Assembly (NCBI GenBank): GCA_963693285.1
Contig: OY848917.1
Location: forward strand, 8,370,192-8,434,191
Reading direction: 5' to 3'
Source: Xestospongia muta
Lineage: Eukaryota > Porifera > Demospongiae > Haplosclerida > Petrosiidae
DNA: 64,000 nucleotides
Part shown: piece after piece, positions 12,441 to 23,215 of the stretch
Numbering within the stretch: the stretch's first letter is position 1
Layout: the number at the start of each line of letters is the position of its first letter
The notes under the pieces: model-generated
Databases searched by the model: none
Told to the model about the DNA's origin: nothing
Seen by the model: only the letters and a program-made list of their open reading frames with translations
Translations under genes and position numbers: made by a program

Positions 12441-12699
12441 TATAAAGATCTAGTCAACAACAGACATTAATGAATTGTAATACAATAATATAGTGAGGGA
12501 TATTACCTCTTAAGGACAGTGTGTAGTACAATTGAGGAACTCAGAGTTCACAATTGGAAATGCTATCAAATATTGTTGTTGTTGAGAGTGCCTTTGACAA
12601 TGTCCAAATTTTTGTTCCAATTGACAAAGGAATAAACTACAAATAAAAGAATAAAACACAATAAATATTTTATTAGTAATTCTTAATGTACATAATTTA

Positions 12700-13005
12700 G
12701 TAATATTAATGTATATGTACATATATATGTGATGAACATATACTTACCACATAAATGAAAGATCAGATGAACTAATCAATGTTTCCTCAAAGTTATCAAT
12801 ATATCAAGTATGAACAGATACCACATTTATAGTCCAGACTAACTGACAATTAGTTTGTTCCCATAACCTACAAAGTATCATATCATAGATCACTTTATAG
12901 TCCATGTACTTACTTTAATGGACCTTTATAGACACTGGTTAGTACTTACAGTAGTCTAAACCAATCTAGACATAGTGTCCCTCAAAGTCATACTCTCTAC
13001 AATAA
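12700..13005. repeat. Repeat R1, copy 2
   Basis: Same orientation as 17160-17465 and inverse to 8390-8760. It ends at 'actctctacaat', where it is interrupted by the insertion at 13006-13499. Confidence 0.6.
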
Positions 13006-13499
13006 TATATAATTTAAACCAAAGTTTAAATGTTGTTAATGGGCATGGATCCAAGCCACAGCACACATGTGCAGTTTAGATAAGAACACATGCTCTGCTC
13101 GCTAGGCAAGCTAACAGATTTACCCACCCTCCATGCCTAGTATGGTATAGTTTGGTCCATTATAACTTCTATCTGAGTTCAGATGTGACAGAGGATCTGA
13201 GCAATGGGTTGAGCAGGCACTCACTCCATCCAGTCATATCACCCAAGGACATGCCTCATTTCAGAATTTATAAGTGATTGGAGCTACCATGATTCATTTA
13301 GAGATCATTTAGCTTGTTAACCCCTTAAAAGTAGAGTCATGCACTTTAATGATTTTATCCGCCCAGCCTGGATCCTCCTCTTCCCATACTATACTGTTCT
13401 GGAAAGTAGGGAGGCAACAACAGAATATTCCTAACGTTTAAAGGAGGGTTCAAAATGTAGTATCAAAAAGCTAGACCAAACTATTATCATATCAGCATT
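13006..13499. mobile_element. Unclassified insertion inside a duplicated block
   Basis: In the parallel copy the sequence passes directly from 'catactctatacaat' (17453-17467) to 'ccactatatatcat' (17471). Here the same two flanks are about 495 bases apart, so this stretch is an insertion in copy B (or a precise loss in copy C). It is GC-richer, has 'agtttggtcc' at 13150 and 'agaccaaac' near 13473 facing each other, and contains no ORF. Its ends and class could not be fixed. Confidence 0.5.
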
Positions 13500-13599
13500 A
13501 ACCACTATATATCATAAACATATACATGTAATGTTAATATTACAAACATGTATTATAAATGTTGTTGTTGTATTTAACATTAGTAGATTGTCAACTTAC

Positions 13600-14110
13600 T
13601 TTCTTTGTCTTGTAAATGAGACAGACTATCAACAAAAGATGTCATTAAAATAGACTCCTCTTCAGGACATACTGTCATCCTCTCTACACATATAAATATG
13701 TAACAAGTGATAAAAATAATTTTAGAAATTGAAAGCAAATATAGTGATGACAATGCTAAAAAATATGGAAATAGAATAGGAATAATACATACAAAGTCCT
13801 TACATAAGTAGCCTAGTACTATCAGTAAGTTATACATTAAAAAATGTAACGATATTGTATCACTTACTTACTAATAATTGCTACGTGCACATAGTTCAGA
13901 ATTACTATACTATACAATATTTCAAACCTGAATAAAATAATTAAAAAGAAACAAGTCATTTAATATTACATCACATTACTTATGTATGTATATTAAAAAT
14001 AACATCAAACAACAGTGGATGTGACTGACCTTTGAGACAAACTGTTTCAAAGATAAATTTTGGTATAGCTGGTTCTGACAAATACTTAGGGTTAAATCTT
14101 GTATTTTCCT
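13600..14110 (-). pseudogene. - strand gene, copy B: upstream exons
   Basis: Two exons join on the - strand. The one ending at 14030 (donor AAAG|GTCAG) reads NPKYLSEPAIPKF ... FETVCLK. The next is 13600-13683 (acceptor TGTAG, 84 nt, donor GAAA|GTAAG) and reads ERMTVCPEEESILMTSF ... HLQDKE. The junction gives a Gly/Glu-type split codon in frame, and both exons recur at 17.85 and 17.6 kb. The start and identity of the gene are unknown. Confidence 0.45.
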
Positions 14111-14682
14111 TTGGGTGTGGTCATATTGTCATGTTATGTTATAAAACATATCTCATCTTTAAAGAGAGAGAAAGAGAAAGAGAAAATGAGAGAAAGACAG
14201 ACAGAGACAGAATGAAAGAATGTAAGAAGTGCAACAAGACATTATACAGAGCATACTGAAAATAAGGAGAATTATTCTTACATAATGTCTATCTTGTTAT
14301 AGCTACTAATTACAGAGTCTCAAAAGGTAATTCCTACTCAAATTTGAATTAACAACAGTAAGAGACAAATATGATGGATTTAATACTTGTTGTTAAAGTT
14401 GATCTACAGATAAGTTATGTCTCAAGAACACTATATACAAAGATACAACAGCTTGAGTAACAATCTAGAGGAGATATTAGGAATGTATTAGTAGACATGT
14501 GTATATAAGGTTGCCTTCATTGTTTTAACAAATTAAGTCTAAACTCAAATTAAGTTTTAAAATTAATGTTAAAACTCTTGATAGACTATAACTATAGTTT
14601 CCTAAATTGCCTATAAATATAATAATATTACAGTATTATTATTAAAACTAAATAATAAGTACAAACTAAATAGATAATATAA

Positions 14683-15530
14683 CAATCACTATAATAATGT
14701 TGTGATATATGAGATTCACTTATTGGATCTTTTGAATTTATAAACTATGCTTACACAACATTTATTGAAACCTAATGTTACTCATAAAGTAATGTACATT
14801 GGAAATTAAGATCATAAAGAATGCTTTGTATATAAAATGAAATAAATCATTAAAAATCATTTCTTTAAAAAGATATATCATATAACCAGATAAAACCAGA
14901 TTGAATAATATCAAAACTGTTTATGACAAAGACAACACTCTAAATCAACATGTCCTTACTGTTAGGTCGTCTACCTTTCAAGTAACCTAACCACTATAGT
15001 GATAACAAGATCATTAGTAAGATAAGGGATAGTCTTATCTACTCTTTTGTCATCATAAAGGATAGTTTTCCCTGACCTCAACCTTTGACATACATGTCCT
15101 CCTGTTTCCTTTGATCACCATGACAAACCCATAAGGGAATGAATGGTCTCTTGGTTTACAAACATGTTTACATTTTAAATTTGATCAAAGTTGTCAACAA
15201 CTGATTACTGTATAAAGAACTGACAGACAGAAATTTAAGCATCAGAAAAAAATTAACATACAATTAAAGTGAACTTTCAAGCTCTTCAAGGAAACATTTT
15301 AATCTTTCAAGATGATGATATAGATATTATCATTGTTGCTTGTCCTCTTACTAACTGTAGAACAATGTACTACAGCAGCTGTACAAGGTAATCATATTGT
15401 TTTAAAAGCATTGAATTCCAATTCATTTATTATAGAAACCAGTTGAGATAAGAGATGTACCTCTCCTATACCAAATGTCACTACAAACACACCTTATATT
15501 CAATTACTACAATGTGGGGAGAACAATCCA
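14683..15530 (+). pseudogene. Collagen C4-like unit 4, truncated
   Basis: A full upstream block, TATA box (15208-15217), first exon with ATG 15312 and intron donor 'caag|gtaatc' (near 15387) match unit 2. The fourth codon is TAG (15321-15323) instead of CAA, which kills the signal peptide. Homology in the second exon continues only to about 15510 ('ccttatattcaattactaca'), before the Gly-X-Y tract. The rest is replaced by unrelated DNA. Confidence 0.65.
15208..15217 (+). promoter_or_regulatory. TATA-like box, collagen-like unit 4
   Basis: CTGTATAAAG, at the position of the TATA box in units 1 and 2, with a single A-to-G change. Confidence 0.45.
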
Positions 15531-15915
15531 TTGTTGTATTGTTTACAGCAAACTAATTGGTTACTAAGCACATTAGCAGTTACAGTATATTGTTAAATTT
15601 TCTTTCTTGTTCCATACAACAATAGAATAGAAAGATGAGAAAAGGATATAACTACATTATACATCTCTTAGGAAAAATTAAACATAGTTCAAGTGGTTAT
15701 AATAGTTTTCATTCTAACAAAGGTATGTAATCTATTAAAATCATACTCTTAGTTTTGCTTTGGCTGAGTCATCAATCTTATCTTAAAATCTGTTCAGTTT
15801 TGAATTTGACAATGTGCATGACAGATATGTAGCTTTTCACATGTCTCTGAATTCTTAAAAGAAGAAGCGTGGTGCTAAAGATATAATACTGAAAAGTCAA
15901 AAAGGCATACGTTAA

Positions 15916-16100
15916 GTACTAGCCATAGTGGGAGGTACTAGTTATAGTAAGAGATATAATTATAGTAGGAAGTACTAGTTATAGTGGGAGGTACTAGTTA
16001 TAGTAGGAGGTACTAGTTATAGTGGGAGGTACTGGTCATAGTGGGAGGTACTGGTCATAGTGGGAGGTACTAGTTATAGTGGAGGTATTAGTTGTAGTGC
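15916..16100. repeat. 20-bp minisatellite
   Basis: About nine imperfect copies of 'tactagttatagtgggaggt' (variants tactggtcatag, aagagatataatt). The repeat is read directly; no function is visible. Confidence 0.85.
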
Positions 16101-16164
16101 AAAACTGACTATTTAACTAGTATACTATAATATAACTAGTACCAAGGTACTACTCATAATGGTG

Positions 16165-16520
16165 TGTTACATGGTCAATTTCCACTCTAATTATCAAGTG
16201 CCATCAAAAATTAAGTACAAACCCAAAAGGTGCCTAATATTAGAGCATGATAATATATGGTAGATAGACACTGTACTAGAGAGTACCTATGTTAGAAATT
16301 ATATGGTGTTAAAATTTCACAAAAAATTTACATTATAACTGTTTTTGCTGAGTCATTCATCTTAACATGAATAGAAACAGCGTCAAAGCTACGAGACCAC
16401 TAGGTTAATGTTATTTTCATTAGTTTGTATTATTGAAATTCCACAAAAAAACCTTAACCTTATAGATTTGACAAAGTCATCTTAGCTTGTTAAAGGATTA
16501 TGGTTGCAATTTATTAGTTT
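16165..16520. repeat. Repeat R2, copy 2
   Basis: Colinear with 10780-11160; see that entry. Confidence 0.7.
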
Positions 16521-16880
16521 GAAAGTTCTCATTCTACCTTACAATGGAGCAAGATTTACATAATCATTCATTAAGTACTCTAACATCAAAAGAAATCAAA
16601 AGGGATACACACATAATACATAACACATGATCCAAAACAATACTTAGACTGTTTGACATGTAAAGTGTACCGGGCTAAATAAACTAGTCAATAATAATGT
16701 TTTTTATCAAATTTACTGCTATTTTCAATTATAGTGTATTTAACTGATAATGATATGGAACCACTTTATATAAAAAATAGATTGCATTTCCAAAAGACAA
16801 CATGTCACTGACTTTCTATCATATAATCAGTTCATAACAAAATTTGTTTGTTAATTTGGTCAGATTATAATTATATAGTA

Positions 16881-17920
16881 CCTTTGATAAAAGCTATGTC
16901 ATGTGATATCTGTCCTAATTGTGAGATAATAGTGACCACCTCTAGAGAATAAAGAGAAAAGTGATTATTAATAAATATTTCATTTTATAAAAAATCCTTT
17001 AAAATCATATCAATCAACTTCTTACCCTGAATAAAGAATTGAGATGATCCAATATTAGTATTAGTAACTCCACATTAATGATGTTGGGTGTGGTTTAGGG
17101 TTTACCTACAAATAAAAGAATAAAAGACAATACATATTTTATCAGTAATTCTTAATGTACATATTTTAGTAAATATTAATGTATATGTACATGTATATGT
17201 GATGAACATATACTTACCACATAAATGAGAGATCAGATGAACTAATCAATGTTTCCTCAAAGTTGTCAATATATCAAGTATTAACAGATACCATATTTAT
17301 AGTCCAGACTAACTGATGATTAGTTTGTTCCCATAACCTACAAAGTGTCATATTTAGATAACTTTATAGATCATGTACTTACTTTAATGGAGCTTTATAG
17401 ACACTGGTTAGTACTTGTAGTCTAAAGCAATCTAGATGTAGTCCCTCAAAGTCATACTCTATACAATCATCCACTATATATCATAAAACATATACATGTA
17501 ATGTTAATATTACAAACATGTATTATAAATGTTGTTGTTGTATTTAATATTAGTAGATTGTCAATTTACTTTCTTATGAAGCAGACTATCAATAAAAGAT
17601 ACCATTAAAATGGACTTCTCTTCAGGAAACACTATTGTTCTCTCCACACACATAATTATGTAACAAATGTTGATATACACATGTAACATACCACAACAAT
17701 TTGTCTCATTTGTGCAGCACCTAATCCTACCAGAAATATTCATATAATAGTTCTGAATTACTTTACAATATTTGCTCACTAAAGCTGAATAAAGAAAATA
17801 AAGCTGATGCATACTAGTGGATGACACTGACCTTTGAGACAAACTGTTTCTGATAGAGTTAGGTCTGAGTAATCGTTGGAGTTGGGTTTGTATTTCCTGT
17901 AATTGTAGGCACATTGTCAT
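16881..17920 (-). pseudogene. - strand gene, copy C
   Basis: Exons on the - strand in order: about 17828-17895 (acceptor TTACAG, reads KYKPNSNDYSDLTLSETVCL, donor AAAG|GTCAG); about 17575-17640 (ERTIVFPEEKSILMVSF, but the acceptor AG reads GG and the 3' end is shortened); about 17025-17070 (TNTNIGSSQFFIQ before GTAAGA); and 16881-16937 (VVTIISQLGQISHDIAFIK, donor AAAG|GTACT). The first two duplicate 14.03 and 13.65 kb. The lost acceptor suggests copy C is also dead. Confidence 0.4.
17160..17465. repeat. Repeat R1, copy 3
   Basis: Colinear with 12700-13005. It passes without interruption into the block that in copy B follows the 13.0-13.5 kb insertion. Confidence 0.6.
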
Positions 17921-18044
17921 GATTTATTATCCAATGTATCTCATTATTAGCTAAAGTAATCTGGAGAGAGACACATAGAGAAAGAGAAAGAGGAAGTCCT
18001 TTAAGTCTTAAATCACATGATATGCTCTATACTTATCTTAGGTC

Positions 18045-18362
18045 CTAAAAACACTCTAGAGTGATCAGATAAGAATGTATAAAATATGTACAAAAAACAT
18101 TTACAGCTTTAAGGTGTGAAATATCTGATCTTAAGTCAGAGAAAAGCAAGAGGTAAGACTTGATAAATAAGGGACAAGTGTAAGGGAGATTGTCAATGAT
18201 GACTAGAGATACCTTGACACAGTCACAATGAGACCAACTTGAGCACATTTCATACTGAACTATCAGCAGAGACTTATCACAGTATGAGTATACACATTTT
18301 ATAGTATTATTTGGAAGGCCGGGGTTAGACTTTACATCACCACAAAGTAGTAACTGTAACAA
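18045..18362 (-). mobile_element. Non-LTR retrotransposon ORF fragment with 2A-like motif
   Basis: The - strand ORF begins MLQLLLCGDVKSNPGL and is followed by a Cys/His pattern (CxxxxCDK, then MCSSWSHCDCVKVS and PYTCP), as in the PHD-like finger of CR1/L2-type ORFs. A leucine-rich run plus DVxxNPGP is the ribosome-skipping 2A-like motif known at the N-terminus of some invertebrate non-LTR elements. Here the motif has K for E and ends in L instead of P, so skipping should be impaired. The ORF then decays; no reverse transcriptase follows on this strand. Confidence 0.6.
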
Positions 18363-19140
18363 TAAGAGTGTAAGTAGTGTAAGTCACCACAAGAGACACA
18401 GATAGAGAGATGACTGTGCTTGGTCTTAGGTGAGATCTTTGGTGACAAGGTGGATAAGAAGAAACACAATGGTTCTGTCAGCCAACAGAGAACCAAGAGG
18501 TAAAACAGTGAGTGTTAGACTAGCAGAAAGCTAGTAACAAGAGTTTATAACAACAAATGGCCACCTTCGAATCAGTTTTATTAATACCTTCAGGCAAATT
18601 TGTGATGGACTTCAATTTATCATGTAGTTCTACAAGTAATTTTCATAAAAACAGTTATATCTTTAAGAAATTGTAGACTAAGGTAGTTTGTACATCTCTT
18701 ATTTAAAATCTCTGTAGCAGCAGTCATTATTCTTTGAGATATGAGTGGATAAGGTTACGCCTTCTTTATGGAATAAGTCAGTTTCAGAATTCAACAAGTG
18801 GTCAGGTTATCTGCAGTTTGTCTTTAAAGATTGGAGACAAACAGATTAAAGAACAGACTCAGATTTCATGAGTAAGTCATATACAGTTTCTGTAAACTTT
18901 GACAACAGGTAACGCAGGTTGCATGTCTGTGTGAATGGACCTCTTGGATATGTTTAATCAATTACATGAGACTTAATAGATAAAGCAAGTAGAGTAGGTA
19001 GACTTTGACACTTCCAAGATTCATGGACTACTTGTAGAAGGAAGATAATCAGCACTTCAGATTCAGCACAATTTCTAATTTCTAAATAATACCCAACATA
19101 TGCGCATGCGCAATAGCAATTTTTTCAACTGCATCAACCG
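18363..19140. other. No clear gene
   Basis: The - strand just upstream of the 2A-like ORF (to about 18500) is probably the 5' part of that element. A short - strand open stretch near 18560-18650 (LVELHDKLKSITNLPEG) is exon-like but unplaced. Nothing else is supportable. Confidence 0.3.
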
Positions 19141-19147
19141 AACTGGT

Positions 19148-19342
19148 TCTTTCTGATGGAGTGTAGTGCTGTGTTGGAACATTTGTCGGCTGATGGACGT
19201 TTGTGTTCCTATTATTCAAAGGAATCCCCCAAAATTTTTGGACAACTTACAATGAGTGATGGATAGCTCAAAAAGTTGCTGAGAAAATACCCGATAGAGT
19301 CAAGCTGAAAGATATTATAGACAGTGCAACATTTACTCAGAA
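19148..19342 (+). pseudogene. Decayed exon, unidentified
   Basis: An ATG near 19157 opens MECSAVLEHLSADGRLCS. After a frame change the segment ends AQKVAEKIPDRVKLKDII ... TFTQK at a good donor (AAG|GTAAAT). An in-frame TAG separates the two halves. It may belong with the decayed exon at 21256-21439, in which case the reverse transcriptase between them sits in an intron. This is inference. Confidence 0.3.
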
Positions 19343-19442
19343 GGTAAATAAATTGATCTGTTGTTTTTGTTATGATAATATTATACCATTATATTCAGTA
19401 GGAAAACAGTAGTCTTGACATCAATAGCCTGGGTCACCAGCC

Positions 19443-20764
19443 AACTACTGGAAAAACTCCAATATTGTACCTATTCCCAAATCGAAAACCTCTTCTTCAC
19501 CTTCAGACTATCACCCAATCTCTCTACTTTCCCTCCCAAGTAAGATCTTGGAACATCACATATTTAACTATCTGTATGAATTTTGTTCTGCTCACAATAT
19601 CCTCTCTAATTGTCAGTTTGGTTTCTGACCAGAATTCTCAACTAAAACAGCTCTATTATCTATTGTCAATTCTTGGTTTTCTTCACTGAATCGCAAAAAT
19701 GCAGTCTGTGTAGTTTTCTTTGATCTCATAAAAGCATTCGACTCTGTCCCTCACTTGACTCCTTATCTTTGCTCGACCTTCTTCCTCTTCTTTTGTCTTG
19801 GCTCCATAGCTACCTGCAAGGCCATACTCAACAAGTAATCATAAATGCTTCTCTATCTTCTAAATCTGAAGTCTCCTCTGGTGTGCCCCAAGGTTCCATT
19901 CTTGGGCCTCTCTTATTCATCATCTATATAAATGACATTGCTAAACTGTTTGTCCTCTCTTCACCCACCCTCACTCTTTATGCTGATGACATTCTTCTCT
20001 CACAAGAAATTTCTTCTTCAACCTCGATGTCCACTGTTCAGTCCAACATCAACCTTATTTCATCATGGATTACCTCTCATCATCTTATCATCAACTCCAA
20101 AAAAAACAATACATGATTGTCTCTCGTAAGTCTCCCTCTTTTCTAACCTCCCTCCCTCCTCTTTTCTTAGATGGTTCTCAACTTGAACAAGTCAAATCCT
20201 TTAAATATCTTGGTTTTATTATCACCACTAATTTATCGTGCTCTCCTCACATCCAATCAGTCCACTTTAAAACTCGTCAAACCATTGGAACCATCTACTG
20301 TAATTTCTATAAACATGCTTCTCCTTATACTCTTCTCACTTTGTATCGCTCTCTTGTCATTCCCTATTTTTCTTACTGCTCTTTTGTTTGGGACCCACCT
20401 GTATCTTCCACTAATGCTGAAATTCTTGAGAAAACCCAACACTTTGCTCTAAAAATGTGTTCTGATAAATGGGGACAATGATTACTCATCTCTCCTCTCA
20501 ACTTTTAACCTTCCGACCCTCTTAACTCGTCGCTCTATTTCCAAATTATGTTTTCTCTATAAAATCACTAACAACCTCCTCTACTTTCCTTCCGATATTT
20601 TCATTCACAAACCTTTGCCAAGTTATGCTTCTCATCACTTTGATCCTCTTACCTTTACCATTCCTTTTTCTCGCTCATCTGCTTCACAAAACTCATTTGT
20701 CCCTTCTGTTCTCTCTCTGTGGGATTCACTTCCTTATTATGTAAATCATCTTAAACATTATTAA
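19443..20764 (+). mobile_element. Non-LTR retrotransposon reverse transcriptase, 5'-truncated and broken
   Basis: The RT blocks appear in order: NIVPIPK, SDYHPISLLSLPSK, NCQFGF, FFDLIKAFDSVPH, SSGVPQGSILGPLLF, the catalytic LYADDI, INSKK, and KYLG. The C-terminal tail WDSLP is near the end. This is the order of CR1/jockey/L2-type elements. The frame is broken by TGA at 19626-19628, a shift near 19760, another in the A-run at 20098-20107, and one near 20475. The YADD site itself is intact. There is no endonuclease upstream, so the copy is 5' truncated, as is usual for dead-on-arrival insertions. Confidence 0.85.
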
Positions 20765-20948
20765 ATCTAAAATAAATATGTTCTTTTTTACTAACCATCA
20801 ACTCACCATCACTTATCACACTAAAACCTACCATATACAATCAGTCACTTATTCTATCACTGTACTATATATGATACTATATCCTGTACTTTAATACCTT
20901 AATTCTGTATTATTAATTGTTGTTCTATTCAGTTGTGCCCTTTAAACT

Positions 20949-21014
20949 ATATCATTTATTATCTAGATCATCAACACAAGTACTTGTGTTGATGATCTAG
21001 ATAATAAATGATAT
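20949..21014. repeat. 66-bp perfect palindrome
   Basis: The left arm 'atatcatttattatctaga...' and right arm are exact reverse complements over 32 bases each, around a central TA (20981-20982). There is no mismatch and no spacer. It lies just past the 3' end of the reverse transcriptase copy. Confidence 0.95.
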
Positions 21015-21255
21015 TGCAACAAATCTGGCTTCCTTACAACAGGAACGTTGTAAATGAAAAAGGGACCACTCTCTTAAAAGCGTACAATCTTTGACCAGCA
21101 GAACATTTCTAGACAGAAATTGATAATGAATTTGAGCCTCCAGTTTTGGAAATCCACGAGCAATACCCATCATTGAAGGTTTGGAAAATAGTGAGTTGTT
21201 AATAAAACTTGTTAATATCATTATTTACATGTGTTAATTTCTTCTCTATTCCAGT

Positions 21256-21439
21256 TTAGGATAGAATTCAGAACTGTTATCAGGCTGGATGAAGAATCAA
21301 CATCCATTCATTCATGGAACGTTGCCTGACTAGGAAAAAAGAATGATTGCTTTTTCTTGATTGAAACTCAAGCATAGGCCAAATTGAAACAGCTTCTCTC
21401 CACTCTTGATTACAAGAAAAGCAAAGAACTTGTGGATGA
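21256..21439 (+). pseudogene. Decayed exon, unidentified
   Basis: An acceptor-like 'ttccag' precedes one frame reading FRIEFRTVIRLDEEST, then LGKKNDCFFLIETQA and AKLKQLLSTLDYKKS, ending at GAAG|GTATT. Two in-frame stops (TGA near 21328, TAG near 21376) interrupt it. The frame is otherwise consistent over 60 codons, which points to a dead exon of unknown family. Confidence 0.35.
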
Positions 21440-23100
21440 AGGTATTTTATTACTAATTCAAAGTATGTATGACATGATGTTTTAATAGGTCTTGTAGCTT
21501 TTCAGTTATTATTTGAATTGTTGATCCCTAAAATCTACATTGAGAAACTAGTACAGTAACTTTTAGTAGTTTTCTGAACAACTGTATATTTACAGTCATA
21601 ACAAACCCTTTTTGCTGGGTTACAATGAATGGGTCCAACTAGGCACACTAATTACTTTGTATTGAAAATATTTTATGATCAAAGTATAATGTGGTAAGCT
21701 AACATCAGTATATGTTGAATTACCCTTAACATGTTTAATTTTGTTCAGTGATTCATACATGATCATATCTGTTGAAGAGACCTCTTTCCATATCAAAGTA
21801 GAGGAGAAGCTATCTGTGATCTGAATTCTTTTGAGAGTACCTTGATCCACATGGTGTGTTGTTACTTTGTTTATGACATTGCATACCTAACGTCTCTCCA
21901 GTCACTTCTATTGATGATCTAGTACTATATGTTTGGACTAGAAGACTCACAAAAAGATACATCTGCACTCATAGAGATTGAGATGAACAATAGTTTGTAT
22001 TTATAAAGTAATTCAGAGTTATTATATATATACAGTTTATTATATTGTATATGTATATGTCATCACTATTTAACTCTTATTAAGTTCAAGTATTTTTGTT
22101 ATACTTTTCTAATGTTCTAAACTTACTTCTGTGTAAGTAGTTTTTTTCTTCAATTTTAAAACAGTTTCAAATTTACAATCACAAGAGCTGCAATACACAG
22201 TTATAAGGTGTAAATGCCAGCCTTGTAATTTATACTCTAGGGTTAGTACAGAAGATGAGAATGGACATTTCTATTTCCTACTTCTTCTACATTATGTCTT
22301 CATATAAATGAATATTTGCAATGTGAAAATACTAAAGGTCACATGAAGTTAATAAGTATTGCTCAGCCAATATCGTTTCAGTTGGTGACATTGATCAAAG
22401 CTGTCTTTCACATTCTTTTCATTAATGAAAAGTCCTTTATATTACCATGGCCTTATAAAGCTGTAACTTGCCCCATTTTTCTCTATGTTTTACAAATATT
22501 CATAATCATGTAAAACGTGATGAATGAAAGGCACTAAAGTGCCGAACCTCGCTGTAGTTTCAAAGTTATTTATAAATACTATGCCAGCTTAGGCCCAGCT
22601 ATGACGTTACTAGGTAGCATTGCAAGAAAATTTATTAACATTCTAGAAGGTGTGGTCACATTTATCAATATTTCATATACAAAATTTATTGTAACTTGAA
22701 GATGAAACGTTCATTGGAAACGTCCCGTAGTACAAATATAAATCAATATATTATCTATTAGTAGCAGTTTTGTCAGTGCTTTGAGACGTTTTCTGAATGC
22801 GTCACTTCGCTCCAAGTCCATGTACAATCTTGAAAACACTTTTCAGAACTTTTATGACGATTGCTTCGACCAACGGCCTTCTGTCTTGCTGATGCGTATT
22901 CCTCTAAGATTGTCTACAACATAGTAGAAAATCTCCACATTAAGTTTTTTTTACTTTTCGAGAAACGGCACCTAGACCTCTGCAGCCTGAAAATTCTTTT
23001 GCGAGTTTTAAGCTTTTTTTTCCTTGACGATGTTCTTGATACTACTGTTGTAAAGTCCACACGTTTCTCTATTCCTTGCTAAAGGTTAGTAGTTGCTAAC
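21440..23100. other. No supportable gene
   Basis: A - strand open stretch at about 21720-21850 (GTLKRIQITDSFSSTLIW) ends at a splice-donor-like GGTAAT and may be another dead exon. About 22520-23100 is richer in CG dinucleotides than its surroundings and probably holds transposon remnants. No domain was recognised. Confidence 0.3.
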
Positions 23101-23104
23101 GCTT

Positions 23105-23215
23105 CGCTTGCCAAGTTATAGCAGTTCAAAAATAATCCCCGGTAACAGCAGTGCAGACACATACACACACACACTGACATACAGTACCCTCGCTGTGCGC
23201 CCACGCACAGCGACG
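23105..23215. repeat. Dispersed repeat, inverse copy of 6615-6745
   Basis: Contains 'gcagttcaaaaataatcccc', 'ggtaacagcagtgcagac', (CA)n and 'cgctgtgcgcccacgcacag' in reverse-complement order to the 6.6 kb copy. Confidence 0.6.
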
